A stretch of 27,725 nt of DNA from DASPTH01 sp035623515 (GTDB taxonomy: Bacteria; Actinomycetota; Acidimicrobiia; IMCC26256; DASPTH01): contig DASPTH010000062.1 of the NCBI GenBank assembly GCA_035623515.1, forward strand, positions 1 through 27,725. The letters run 5' to 3'. A program made the translations under genes and the position numbers. This document shows positions 15,436 to 23,294 of this stretch, one piece after another. Below the pieces are notes generated by a model. It ran no database searches. It worked only from the letters and a program-made list of their open reading frames with translations, and was not told the DNA's origin. Numbering within the stretch: the first letter of the stretch is position 1; every line of letters starts with the position of its first letter.

Positions 15436-17226
15436 GTGGCATACCAGTCCCTGTACCGCAAGTACCGGCCCCAGCGGTTCGCGGAGGTCGTCGGCCAGTC
15501 GCACGTGACCACGGCCGTCCGCAATGCCGTGCGCGACGGCCGCGTGGGGCACGCGTACCTCTTCTCCGGTCCTCGCGGCACGGGCAAGACGACGATGGCG
15601 CGATTGCTCGCGAAGGCGCTGAACTGCACCAATCGCACACCCGACGGCGACGCGTGCGGCGTGTGCGACAACTGTGTGGCCATCGCCGACGGGCGCTTCC
15701 TCGACCTGTTCGAGCTCGACGCCGCGTCCAACAACGGTGTCGAAGCGATGCGCGACCTCACGGAGAGCGTGTACCTCGGGCTCGGCCCCACCTCGACCTA
15801 CAAGGTGTACCTCATCGACGAGGTGCACATGCTCAGTGCCGGCGCGTCGAACGCGCTGCTGAAGACGCTCGAGGAGCCACCGGCGCACGTCGTGTTCGTG
15901 CTCGCCACGACCGGGCCGGAAAAGGTGTTGCCCACCATCCGTTCACGCACGCAGCACTACGCGTTCGCGCTCTACACGCTCGACGAGATCGTGGCGCACC
16001 TCGCGTGGGTGAGCGAGCAAGAAAGTGTGGTCGCGGAGCCCGCCGCGCTGGAGATCCTGGCGAGGGGTGCCGCGGGGTCGATGCGTGACGCGCTGTCGCT
16101 GCTCGATCAGGCGATTGCGCACGGTGCCGTCGACGTCGAGCAGGTCGGTTCGCTCTTCGGCGGCACCGAGTTCGAGATGCGCATGCAGGTGCTCGAGGCG
16201 ATCGCCAACGAGGACACCGGAGGCGCGCTCGTCGCGGTCGGGGAGTTGCTCGACGCCGGATTCGACCCTCGCCGGATCACCGAAGATCTCCTGGCCACGG
16301 CCCGCGACGGCTTCCTGCTCACCACCGCCAAGGGACGCGTGCGCATCGACGCCCCGGACGACCACGTCGAGCGTCTGACTGCGCTCGGCGAGCAGACCGG
16401 CCCCGGCCTCCTGGTGCGCGTGCTCGAGACGCTCGGTCAGTCGGTGGTCGACATGCGCGGCACCGACGCCGCCGATCCGCGACTGGTGCTCGAGATCGCG
16501 GTGGTGCGGCTCGCGCGACGCGACGCCGGCCCGCCGCTCCAGGCCCTCGCCGACCGCGTCGACCGGCTCGAGCGGCGCCTCGACGGCGGTACGGCGGTCG
16601 CACCGGAGACCGCCGCGGCACGCGATTCGCAGCCGACCGCGAAGAGCGGACCCACGAAGAGCTTCGGCGCGGTGCGGCGTGAGCGGCGGGCACGGGCACC
16701 GGAGCCCGACCCCGACCCGGACCCCGACCCGGACCCCGACCCGGAGCCGCCACCTGAGCCCGAGCCGTCGGTCGCCGACCGCGACCTGCCGACCGTCGAC
16801 ATCGACGACGTCGTGCTCGCGTGGGCCGATCTGCTCGGCGCGCTCCCGCCTGCGACTCGCGCCGCCGCGCAAGAAGCGCAACCGCTGTCGGTCGACGAGA
16901 ACGTGATCACGTTCGGCGTCCCGAGGGGTCTACTCGGCAACGCGCGGCCCCGGTTCCAGAAGGAGGCGGACACGATCCGCGACGCTCTTTCGTCGCGACT
17001 CGGTCGCCGTATGATGTTCCGCCTCGTCGGGCACGACGGGTTCGCCGCCGATCCAACTCTTTCGTCGCGGTCCGCGGCCCCTGTCGACGAGCCACCCGAC
17101 GACGACGACGTGCTCGACCTCACCGAGCTCGTGGACGCGCACGACGGCGGCCCGCCCGTCGATTCGGTGAGCCTCGCCGCGCAGCGCCTCGACGCGATCG
17201 TCGTCGAAGAGCTCCCGCGCGAGTAG
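15436..17226 (+). CDS. dnaX: DNA polymerase III subunit gamma/tau
   Basis: The clamp-loader ATPase, 596 residues. It starts MAYQSLYRKYRPQRFAEVVGQ, followed by Walker A GPRGTGKTT, the four-cysteine zinc module (LNCTN...DACGVCDNC), Walker B YLIDEVHML, the SRC-equivalent PTIRSRTQHY, and domain II-III segments GSMRDALSLLDQAIAHG. A low-complexity linker of Asp-Pro/Glu-Pro repeats (about residues 424-440) joins the C-terminal tau-like region with LPPATRAAAQEA and a polymerase/helicase-binding part. No slippery run for a gamma frameshift is seen. It is followed by ybaB and recR, a standard recombination/replication cluster. Confidence 0.96.
   Translation: MAYQSLYRKYRPQRFAEVVGQSHVTTAVRNAVRDGRVGHAYLFSGPRGTGKTTMARLLAKALNCTNRTPDGDACGVCDNCVAIADGRFLDLFELDAASNNGVEAMRDLTESVYLGLGPTSTYKVYLIDEVHMLSAGASNALLKTLEEPPAHVVFVLATTGPEKVLPTIRSRTQHYAFALYTLDEIVAHLAWVSEQESVVAEPAALEILARGAAGSMRDALSLLDQAIAHGAVDVEQVGSLFGGTEFEMRMQVLEAIANEDTGGALVAVGELLDAGFDPRRITEDLLATARDGFLLTTAKGRVRIDAPDDHVERLTALGEQTGPGLLVRVLETLGQSVVDMRGTDAADPRLVLEIAVVRLARRDAGPPLQALADRVDRLERRLDGGTAVAPETAAARDSQPTAKSGPTKSFGAVRRERRARAPEPDPDPDPDPDPDPEPPPEPEPSVADRDLPTVDIDDVVLAWADLLGALPPATRAAAQEAQPLSVDENVITFGVPRGLLGNARPRFQKEADTIRDALSSRLGRRMMFRLVGHDGFAADPTLSSRSAAPVDEPPDDDDVLDLTELVDAHDGGPPVDSVSLAAQRLDAIVVEELPRE
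16708..16743 (+). repeat. Three perfect 12 bp tandem repeats inside dnaX
   Basis: GACCCCGACCCG is repeated three times without change and encodes Asp-Pro dipeptides in the linker of the DnaX protein. Copy number could vary by slippage in steps of four residues without breaking the frame. Confidence 0.85.
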
Positions 17227-17257
17227 TCGAACGGTCGGGAGCCGGTACCCCTCGATG

Positions 17258-17263
17258 TAACGT
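17258..17263 (+). promoter_or_regulatory. -10 box TAACGT upstream of ybaB
   Basis: A TAnnnT hexamer lies 43 bp before the ybaB ATG in the 80 bp gap after dnaX, so ybaB-recR may have their own promoter in addition to read-through. Confidence 0.35.
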
Positions 17264-17306
17264 TGCTCGCACTCGAGGCCGGTTGTCGCACCAACGAGGG
17301 AGCACC

Positions 17307-17678
17307 ATGGCGAAGGGTCACCGCGGCAGAGTTCCGCAGCGGCCGGGTGGCGGGGCCGGCGGACTCGACCAGATGATGAAGCAGGTGCAGAAGATGCAGG
17401 CCGACATGGCCGCGGCGCAGGACGCGCTCGCCGAGGCCACCGTCGAGGGTTCGGCCGGTGGCGGGATGGTGAAGGTCGTCGTGACGGGCTCCGGTGACCT
17501 GCAGTCGGTGCACATCGCCCCCGAGGTCGTCGACCCCGAGGACGTCGAGATGCTCGAGGACCTCGTGCTGGCGGCGGTGAGCGACGGCCTGCGCCGTGCG
17601 CACGAGCTCGCGGCCGACAAGATGGGAGGCCTCACCGGCGGGCTCGACCTCGGCGGCCTGGGCGGGCTCCTGGGTTGA
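17307..17678 (+). CDS. ybaB: YbaB/EbfC nucleoid-associated protein
   Basis: A 123-residue YbaB/EbfC family protein: GLDQMMKQVQKMQADMAAAQDALAEATVEGSAGGGMVKVVVTGSGDLQSVHIAPEVVDPEDVEMLEDLVLAAVSDGLRRA has the expected helix, GxVxVxxxGxxxxxxxxIxP strand and second helix. The glycine-rich tail is common. It binds DNA as a dimer and is nearly always between dnaX and recR. GAGGGAG lies 5 bases before the ATG. The recR start follows after 13 bp. Confidence 0.94.
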   Translation: MAKGHRGRVPQRPGGGAGGLDQMMKQVQKMQADMAAAQDALAEATVEGSAGGGMVKVVVTGSGDLQSVHIAPEVVDPEDVEMLEDLVLAAVSDGLRRAHELAADKMGGLTGGLDLGGLGGLLG

Positions 17679-17691
17679 GTCGACCGGATTC

Positions 17692-18300
17692 GTGAGCAGT
17701 CCCTACGCGGCGCCGATCCAGGCGCTCATCGACGAGCTGGGGCGGCTGCCGGGAGTCGGGCCCAAGTCGGCCCAGCGCATCGCCTTCTACCTCCTCCAGG
17801 CTGCGCCGGAGGACGCGCGCAGGCTCGCGCGCTCGATCACGGAGGCCAAGGAGCAGATCACATGGTGCCGCCGGTGCTTCAACGTGAGCGTCGGTGAGCT
17901 GTGCTCGATCTGCCTCGACGATCGCCGCGACGCGACCTTGCTCTGCGTGGTTCAGGATCCGCGCGACATCGTCGCCATCGAGCGCACCCACGAGTTCAGG
18001 GGCCGCTATCACGTGCTCCAGGGTGCGATCTCACCCATCCAGGGCATCGGCCCCGAGCAGCTCCGCATCAAGGAGCTCGTGCGCCGCGTCGCCGACGAGT
18101 CGGTCAAAGAAGTGATCCTCGCCACCAACCCCGACATCGAAGGCGACGCGACCGCGATGTTCGTGGCGAAGGCGCTCGAGCCCCTCGACGTCGAGGTCAC
18201 CAAGATCGCGAGCGGGATGCCGGTGGGCGGGGAGCTCGAGTACGCCGACGAGATCACGCTCGGTCGGGCGCTGGAGGGTCGCCGCCCGGTGGGGGACTGA
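17692..18300 (+). CDS. recR: Recombination mediator protein RecR
   Basis: A 202-residue RecR: helix-hairpin-helix LIDELGRLPGVGPKSAQRIAFYLL, C4 zinc finger CRRCFNVSVGELCSIC, Toprim domain with LLCVVQDPRDIVAIERT and ILATNPDIEGDATAMFV, and the closing ASGMPVGGELEYADEITLGRALEGRR. It acts with RecF/RecO to load RecA at gaps. GTG 17692 fits the family start SSPYAAPIQALIDELG; the earlier in-frame sequence lies within ybaB. Confidence 0.95.
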   Translation: MSSPYAAPIQALIDELGRLPGVGPKSAQRIAFYLLQAAPEDARRLARSITEAKEQITWCRRCFNVSVGELCSICLDDRRDATLLCVVQDPRDIVAIERTHEFRGRYHVLQGAISPIQGIGPEQLRIKELVRRVADESVKEVILATNPDIEGDATAMFVAKALEPLDVEVTKIASGMPVGGELEYADEITLGRALEGRRPVGD

Positions 18301-18331
18301 TCGGTCCGGGCGCGCGGTGCGCGCACTCGGT

Positions 18332-18337
18332 TACATT
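18332..18337 (+). promoter_or_regulatory. -10 box TACATT upstream of 18371 gene
   Basis: A good TAnnnT hexamer 33 bases before the ATG suggests a separate promoter for the small membrane protein gene after recR. Confidence 0.4.
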
Positions 18338-18370
18338 GCGCGCTGCCCCGGGGACGGAGGGGGAATCAGG

Positions 18371-18847
18371 ATGACGGTAGAGCCGCCGGTGGGTCCGCCC
18401 GACGCGAACGGCACACCCGACCACGAACCCGCGCCGGCCGCTGCTCCGGCGCCCGCGACCGCGCCGATGCCGGCACCCGCGCCCGCCGTGGAGGGATTCG
18501 CGGTGACGATCGGCGACATCGGCGTGACCCGGACGCTCATCGTCACGGCCAATGGGAATGCGCCGCTCGCGGGCTCGCGTTGGATCGTGCTCGATCAGTC
18601 GCGGACGGAGAAGAAGATCCCGACCTGGGCCATCGTGCTGGCCGTCGTCTTCGCTTTGCTGTGTCTGCTCGGCCTCCTCTTCCTCCTCGTCAAGGAGGAG
18701 CAGACGACGGGTTACGTCGAAGTGAGCGTGATGAGCGGGCCGCTCACCCACGTCACCCAGATACCGGTGCGGAGCCAGTACGACGTCGCCGCGGTCCGCC
18801 AGCAGGTGCACCAGGCGCAGACGCTCGCCGCGGCCGCGCAGACGTGA
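18371..18847 (+). CDS. Single-pass membrane protein with Ala/Pro-rich N-terminus
   Basis: I do not recognise a named family. The 158-residue protein begins with about 40 residues rich in Ala and Pro (repeated AP/APA), then a soluble segment VTIGDIGVTRTLIVTANGNAPLAGSRW, one strong transmembrane helix AIVLAVVFALLCLLGLLFLLV at about residues 87-107, and a short tail GYVEVSVMSGPL ending in a helix rich in Ala/Gln. A DQSRTEKKIPTW segment precedes the helix, so the N-terminus is probably cytoplasmic. GGAGGGGG lies 8 bases before the ATG. It neighbours other small membrane proteins with proline-rich tails and may belong to an envelope group. Confidence 0.8.
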   Translation: MTVEPPVGPPDANGTPDHEPAPAAAPAPATAPMPAPAPAVEGFAVTIGDIGVTRTLIVTANGNAPLAGSRWIVLDQSRTEKKIPTWAIVLAVVFALLCLLGLLFLLVKEEQTTGYVEVSVMSGPLTHVTQIPVRSQYDVAAVRQQVHQAQTLAAAAQT

Positions 18848-18950
18848 GCCCCGCCGAGCGGTCCGCCGCCACCCCCCGGGGGTGCGCGACGCTTTCGCCC
18901 ACGACAACCGCCCTGCGGGGCAGGGGTCCCAACGAACAGGGAGGCGCGTC

Positions 18951-19433
18951 ATGACCGACGAGACACCAGCAGCGGAGACGCCCGGCGCGACACCGGCACC
19001 GCCACCGGCGTCGGCGCAACCACCGGCGCCCGCGCCGGCACCGTCACCACCGGCGCCGCCGCCCGCGCCGTCACCCGGTCGAGCGCCGCTCGGGAAGCCG
19101 AGGAGCGCGGCCGCCGTCATCATCTTCTCCATCATCACGCTCGGGATCTACTTCCTGTACTGGACCTACCAGGTGTTCCGCGAGTTGAAGGAGCACACGG
19201 GCCAGGGCATCGGCCCGGTCATCGGTCTGCTGATCGCGATCGTCTTCAGTCCGATCAACTGGTTCGTGCTGCCGTCCGAGATCGGCAACATGTACGCCGC
19301 CGGCGGCCAGGACAAGCCGGTGAGCGGCGCGACCGGGTTCTGGAACTTCATTCCCCTGGTCGGGGCGATCATCTGGTTCGTCAAGGTCCAGCACGCGCTG
19401 AACCGCGTGTGGGAAGGCGAGGTCGCGGTCTAA
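18951..19433 (+). CDS. DUF4234-type membrane protein with Pro/Ala-rich N-terminus
   Basis: A 160-residue protein. About 45 residues of Pro/Ala-rich sequence precede GKPRSAAAVIIFSIITLGIYFLYWTYQVFRELKEHTGQGIGP, which has the DUF4234 signature (P-R-x-x-x-V-I-L-x-x-x-T-x-G-I-Y-x-x-Y-W). Three further hydrophobic stretches follow (IGLLIAIVFSPINWFVLP, FIPLVGAIIWFVKVQ). No function is known for the family. GGGAGGCG precedes the ATG. It lies 103 bp after the previous membrane gene. Confidence 0.85.
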   Translation: MTDETPAAETPGATPAPPPASAQPPAPAPAPSPPAPPPAPSPGRAPLGKPRSAAAVIIFSIITLGIYFLYWTYQVFRELKEHTGQGIGPVIGLLIAIVFSPINWFVLPSEIGNMYAAGGQDKPVSGATGFWNFIPLVGAIIWFVKVQHALNRVWEGEVAV

Positions 19434-19446
19434 ACGACGGCGCGCA

Positions 19447-20154
19447 TCACAGACCCCACGCCGCGTACTCGACCGTTTCGCCGCTCAGGCGCCGGTAGGT
19501 GTACGCCCACGCGACGATCGTGATGCCGCTCGTGAACAGCAGGCCCACGCCGCACAGGAGCGCGCCCACGAGGTTGATGAGCGCGAGCACCACACCCAGG
19601 AAGAAGAGCTGCCAACGGTGGCCCGCGGTGATCTCGGCCGAGCGCCGCAAGAGGTCCATCGGCGCGACCGCGTCGCCCTGTTCGACCGCGACGAAGCCGT
19701 AGAACCCGAAGATCACCGCGAAGATGATCCCGGGGACGATGCAGAGCAGCAGCCCGATGAAGACGCCGATCCCGAAGACGATCGACGCCACGATGTACGG
19801 GCCGAGCCCCTCGAACTTGAACACGTCGCCGACCTCGGGTGTCACCCCGCGCGTGACCTCCAACGCGACCCGGATCCAACCGAGCGCGAGGAACAGCCCG
19901 AGCAACCAGCCGATGAGCTGGAGCAGGATCCGGAGCGCAAGGGAACCCGTCGCCTGCCCGATCAGCCCGAAGACCAGTTCGATGCCGATGATGACGACTG
20001 CGACCAGGAGCATCGGGCCGACGTTCTTCCAGTACGAACCCCACCCGTAGCTCACGGCGTCGCCGATGCTCACCGGCTCGCTTCCCGGCATGCCTCCCCC
20101 GGGGCGCGGCACGGAGGGAGGGGGCGGCGGCGGCGGAGGAGGCTGCATGGACAT
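19447..20154 (-). CDS. Multi-pass membrane protein with polyproline N-terminus
   Basis: A 235-residue protein. After MSMQ comes a run of nine prolines and PRPGGGMPGSEPVSIGDAVSYGWGSYWKN, a motif seen before the first helix in DUF975/glycerophosphodiester-phosphodiesterase membrane-domain-like proteins. Six or so helices follow: residues ~43-65, 72-95, 128-160 and 180-225. RSAEITAGHRWQLFFLGVVLALIN is an amphipathic loop followed by a helix, typical of this group. ATG 20154 has AAAGGAA upstream; another Met two codons later is possible. It converges on the DUF4234 gene with 13 bp between. Function unknown. Confidence 0.82.
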   Translation of the reverse strand: MSMQPPPPPPPPPSVPRPGGGMPGSEPVSIGDAVSYGWGSYWKNVGPMLLVAVVIIGIELVFGLIGQATGSLALRILLQLIGWLLGLFLALGWIRVALEVTRGVTPEVGDVFKFEGLGPYIVASIVFGIGVFIGLLLCIVPGIIFAVIFGFYGFVAVEQGDAVAPMDLLRRSAEITAGHRWQLFFLGVVLALINLVGALLCGVGLLFTSGITIVAWAYTYRRLSGETVEYAAWGL

Positions 20155-20182
20155 GCGGATTCCTTTCGGTGGGGGCGAGTGA

Positions 20183-20557
20183 CTAGAGCGGGAGGCCGAC
20201 GGCGTACTTGAACAGCTGGAACGCCCAGAGCACTGCGACCGCCGCGACGGGCAACCACGCCGGCACCGTGACACGCCGGACCCGCCACCGCAGGAGCAGG
20301 AAGACCGCACCGACCACGAGCAGCACGCTGCCCGGGTTCATGAGCGCGGCGTGGGCGAGGTCGCCGTGCACCGCCGCGGTGACACCTCGTGTCATGCCAC
20401 AGAACGGGCACGGCACGCCGGTGAGGTGACGGAGCGGGCAACCGACGCCGACGTTGCCGTTCCCGACGAAGGGCCGCACGGCGGCGATGCCGAGCATCGC
20501 GCCGCCGGCCCAGCGGAGCGGTCGGGTGTCGACCGCGATCGGTGCCCCGGCGTGCAC
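20183..20557 (-). CDS. DUF2752 membrane protein
   Basis: A 124-residue protein with the DUF2752 signature CPLRHLTGVPCPFCGMTRGVTAAVHGDLAHAALMNPGSVL, a cysteine-rich CPxCGxTR loop followed by a helix. Hydrophobic segments follow at about residues 73-89 and 99-115. GTG 20557 is chosen because TACGCT lies 7 bases upstream, giving a leaderless start; the longer frame upstream runs into a repeat and thiolase sequence. The function of the family is unknown, but it often sits beside TM2/DUF4234-like proteins in actinobacteria. The polyproline membrane gene follows 28 bp downstream on the same strand. Confidence 0.84.
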   Translation of the reverse strand: MHAGAPIAVDTRPLRWAGGAMLGIAAVRPFVGNGNVGVGCPLRHLTGVPCPFCGMTRGVTAAVHGDLAHAALMNPGSVLLVVGAVFLLLRWRVRRVTVPAWLPVAAVAVLWAFQLFKYAVGLPL

Positions 20558-20564
20558 GGAGCGC

Positions 20565-20570
20565 AGCGTA
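20565..20570 (-). promoter_or_regulatory. -10 box TACGCT, leaderless DUF2752 start
   Basis: TACGCT on the minus strand, 7 bases before GTG 20557, with no ribosome binding site between. It supports the start chosen for the DUF2752 gene. Confidence 0.45.
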
Positions 20571-20625
20571 GAGGGTCGGCTGGCGGACCATGAACCGGAC
20601 GCGGCGACGAGTGGGCGGAGCGTGA

Positions 20626-20690
20626 CGAGGAGCTCGCCGGCGAGCGAACGGCCGCGAGGCGGATATCCCGCCTCGCAGGGAGCGAGCGAG
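20626..20690. repeat. Hairpin repeat family, copy D
   Basis: Stem GCGAGGCGG/CCGCCTCGC (20654-20662 and 20668-20676) around ATATC. On the minus strand it reads GGCGGGATATCCGCC, matching copies A and C, and its outer flank GCGAGCTCCTCG matches copy B. It starts directly after the thiolase stop codon. Confidence 0.55.
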
Positions 20691-21875
20691 TTACCAGACG
20701 CGGACGATGGCGGCTTCGCCCTGACCGCCGCCACCGCAGAGCGACGCGGCGCCGAGCCCACCGCCGCGCCGTCGCAGTTCGTCGACGAGCGTGAGCACGA
20801 CGCGCGCGCCAGATGCGCCGATCGGGTGACCGAGCGCGATCGCGCCGCCGTTGACGTTGACGATCTCGTCGCTGATGCCGAGGTCCTGCATCGCCGCGAT
20901 CGCGACCGCGGCGAACGCCTCGTTGATCTCCACGAGGTCGACGTCGCCGACCTGCTTGCCGATCTTGTCGAGCGCGCGCACGATCGCTCGTGACGGTTGG
21001 GTGAGCAGCGACGGATCGGGACCGGCGACCATGCCGTAGCTCAGGAGCTCGGCGAGCGGGGCAACGCCGAGCGCCTCGGCCTTCGCCGCGCTGGTGACCA
21101 CCAACGCCGCCGCGCCGTCGGAGATCTGCGACGCGTTGCCGGCGGTGATGGTGCCGTCCGGCGCGAACGCGGGGCGCAGCTTCGCCAGCGACTCCACCGT
21201 GGTGCCGGGCCGCACGCCTTCGTCGGTGTCGACGAGCACGGGATCGCCGCGTCGCTGCGGGACCTGGATGGGCTCGATCTCCTCGGCGAGGCGGCCGTCC
21301 TTGATCGCGGCCGCCGCGCGCTCGTGGCTCTGGGCCGCGAACTCGTCCTGCAGCTCTCGGGTGATGCCGCCCATCTCGGCGGTGTACCGCTCGGTGCCCG
21401 CGCCCATGTGCACGGCGTCGAAGGCGCACCACAGGCCGTCGCCGATCATCGAGTCGACGAGCTGGCCGTGGTCCATGCGGTAGCCCTCCCGCGCGTTCGG
21501 GAGGAGGTAGGGAGCCCGCGTCATGGACTCCATGCCGCCGGCGACGACGATCTCGGCGTCGCCCGCCTGGATCATCTGGTCGGCGAGGTAGATCGCGTCG
21601 ATGCCCGAGAGGCACACCTTGTTCACGGTCATCGACGGCACCGACATCGGGATGCCGCCGGCCACCGCGGCCTGCCGCGCCGGCATCTGACCGACGCCGG
21701 CTTGCAGCACCTGGCCCATGAGCACGTAGTCGACCTGCTCGCCTCCGATGCCGGCGCGCGCCAGCGCGGCGCGGATCGCGTGGCCACCGAGGTCGGTCGC
21801 GGGGAACGATGCGAGCGAGCCGGAGAGCTTGCCGATCGGCGTACGGGCCGAGGAGATGATGACCGAACCGGGCAT
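20691..21875 (-). CDS. Thiolase, acetyl-CoA C-acetyltransferase type
   Basis: A 394-residue type II thiolase that joins or cleaves acyl-CoA units. Visible features are the N-terminal SARTPIGKLSGSLAS, the nucleophile C88 in VNKVCLSGIDAIYLADQMI, GGMESMTRAPYLLP, NASQISDGAAALVV, EINEAFAAVAIA, NVNGGAIALGHPIGASGARV with the catalytic His, and the second cysteine in SLCGGGGQG. GGAGG lies 6 bases before ATG 21875. It is divergent from ccr across 75 bp; together they point to acetoacetyl-CoA/crotonyl-CoA metabolism. Chain-length preference is not settled by sequence, but the NEAF and short-chain pattern favour an acetyl-CoA acetyltransferase. Confidence 0.94.
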   Translation of the reverse strand: MPGSVIISSARTPIGKLSGSLASFPATDLGGHAIRAALARAGIGGEQVDYVLMGQVLQAGVGQMPARQAAVAGGIPMSVPSMTVNKVCLSGIDAIYLADQMIQAGDAEIVVAGGMESMTRAPYLLPNAREGYRMDHGQLVDSMIGDGLWCAFDAVHMGAGTERYTAEMGGITRELQDEFAAQSHERAAAAIKDGRLAEEIEPIQVPQRRGDPVLVDTDEGVRPGTTVESLAKLRPAFAPDGTITAGNASQISDGAAALVVTSAAKAEALGVAPLAELLSYGMVAGPDPSLLTQPSRAIVRALDKIGKQVGDVDLVEINEAFAAVAIAAMQDLGISDEIVNVNGGAIALGHPIGASGARVVLTLVDELRRRGGGLGAASLCGGGGQGEAAIVRVW

Positions 21876-21909
21876 TTCGGGCCTCCAGCGGAGCAGCGTG
21901 ACGGGTCGG

Positions 21910-21915
21910 ATCGTA
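21910..21915 (-). promoter_or_regulatory. -10 box TACGAT for thiolase
   Basis: Minus-strand TAnnnT hexamer 34 bases before the thiolase start, inside the divergent thiolase/ccr gap. Confidence 0.4.
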
Positions 21916-21935
21916 CCCGTCGAAGGCGGTCGCGA

Positions 21936-21941
21936 TACCGT
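21936..21941 (+). promoter_or_regulatory. -10 box TACCGT for ccr
   Basis: TACCGT ends 9 bases before the ccr ATG, so the ccr transcript is leaderless or nearly so. Its -35 zone overlaps the thiolase -10 region, so the two promoters may be co-regulated. Confidence 0.45.
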
Positions 21942-21950
21942 CCGGTAACC

Positions 21951-23294
21951 ATGAACGAGATTGATGCAATCCGAACCGCGATCGTCGAGGGCGCGCCCGC
22001 GAGCGACTACGCAGGACTCGAGGTTCCCGAGTCGTACCGGGGCGCGGTGGTGCGTGCGGACGAGCAGGAGATGTTCGCCGGTCTCCCGTCCGACGAGAAG
22101 GACCCGCGCAAGTCGATCCACATCGACGACGTCCCCGTGCCCGAGCTCGCGCCCGACGAGGCGCTCGTCGCGGTGATGGCGTCGTCGATCAACTTCAACA
22201 CGGTCTGGACGTCGATCTTCGAGCCGCTCCCCACGTTCGCGTTCCTCAACCGGCTGGGGAAGGAGAGCGTGTGGGGCGCGCGGCACAACCAGCCGTACCA
22301 CGTCGTCGGCAGCGACGCCGCCGGCGTCGTGCTCCGCGTCGGGTCCGCGGTCCGCGTGTGGAAGCCCGGCGACCAGGTCACGGTGCACGCGAACCACGTC
22401 GACGACCAGGATCCGTCCGCGCACGACGACTCGATGCTGGCGACGAACCAGCGGATCTGGGGGTACGAGACGAACTTCGGCGGGCTCGGCGAGCTGTGCA
22501 TCGCCAAGGCGAGCCAGCTGATGCCGAAGCCGGCCCACCTCACCTGGGAGGAGGCGGGGGTCAACGCGCTCACGAACGCCACGAGCTACCGCATGCTCGT
22601 CAGCCCGAACGGCGCGCAGATGACACAAGGCCAGACCGTCCTCGTCTGGGGCGCGGGCAGCGGCATCGGCGCGTACGCCTGCCAGTACGTGCTGAACGGT
22701 GGGGGGACGCCGGTCGCCGTGGTGTCGAGCCCGGAGCGCGCCGCGGTCGTGCGCGAGATGGGTGTCGAGCACGTCATCGACCGCAAGGAGGAGGACTACC
22801 AGTTCTGGTCGGACGAGCAGACCCAGGATCCTGCGGAGTGGCGACGACTCGGCAAGCGGATCCGCGACCTCGCAGGCGTGGACCCCGAGATCGTGTTCGA
22901 GCATCCGGGTCGCCAGACGATGGGCGCTTCGGTGTTCGTGTGCGCGCGCGGTGGCACGATCATCACCTGCGCCGCGACCACCGGGTTCATGCTCGAGTAC
23001 GACAACCGCTACCTCTGGATGAACCAGAAGACGTTGAAGGGCTGCCACTACGCGAACTACCGCGAGGCGTGGGAGGCGAACCGGCTCGTGTGCGAAGGGA
23101 AGATCCAACCCGTGCTCTCCGCCGTTTTCCCCTTCGAGGAGACCGCGGAGGCGGTGGCGCAGGTGAACGCAAACGCGCACGAGGGGAAGCTCGGCGTCCT
23201 GGTGCTCGCGCCGGAGGAAGGTCTCGGCGTCACGGATCCGGAGCGGCGCGCCGAGCTCGTCGACAAGATCACGCTGTTCCGGCGAGGTGGCTGA
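21951..23294 (+). CDS. ccr: Crotonyl-CoA carboxylase/reductase
   Basis: A 447-residue medium-chain reductase of the Ccr group, which reductively carboxylates crotonyl-CoA to ethylmalonyl-CoA with NADPH and CO2. Signature segments are ASSINFNTVWTSIFEPLPTF, PYHVVGSDAAGVVLRVG, ATNQRIWGYETNFGGLGE, PKPAHLTWEEAG, the NADPH site VLVWGAGSGIGAYACQYV, VEHVIDRKEEDYQFW, VFEHPGRQTMGASVFV and KGCHYANYREAWEANRLV. The Asn of INFNTV, Glu of GYET and His of CHYANYREA correspond to residues described in the CO2 pocket of other Ccr enzymes; the residue before that Glu is Tyr, as in some relatives. The next gene starts inside its last codons. The epimerase and carboxylase genes downstream fit ethylmalonyl/methylmalonyl-CoA use. 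Confidence 0.94.
   Translation: MNEIDAIRTAIVEGAPASDYAGLEVPESYRGAVVRADEQEMFAGLPSDEKDPRKSIHIDDVPVPELAPDEALVAVMASSINFNTVWTSIFEPLPTFAFLNRLGKESVWGARHNQPYHVVGSDAAGVVLRVGSAVRVWKPGDQVTVHANHVDDQDPSAHDDSMLATNQRIWGYETNFGGLGELCIAKASQLMPKPAHLTWEEAGVNALTNATSYRMLVSPNGAQMTQGQTVLVWGAGSGIGAYACQYVLNGGGTPVAVVSSPERAAVVREMGVEHVIDRKEEDYQFWSDEQTQDPAEWRRLGKRIRDLAGVDPEIVFEHPGRQTMGASVFVCARGGTIITCAATTGFMLEYDNRYLWMNQKTLKGCHYANYREAWEANRLVCEGKIQPVLSAVFPFEETAEAVAQVNANAHEGKLGVLVLAPEEGLGVTDPERRAELVDKITLFRRGG

Noticed and set aside
16600..16800. Programmed frameshift site in dnaX
   Set aside because: No A-rich slippery run with downstream stem is seen.
20997..21950. Upstream extension of the ccr reading frame
   Set aside because: It covers the thiolase gene antisense; the ccr family begins near ATG 21951, which has a promoter box just before it.
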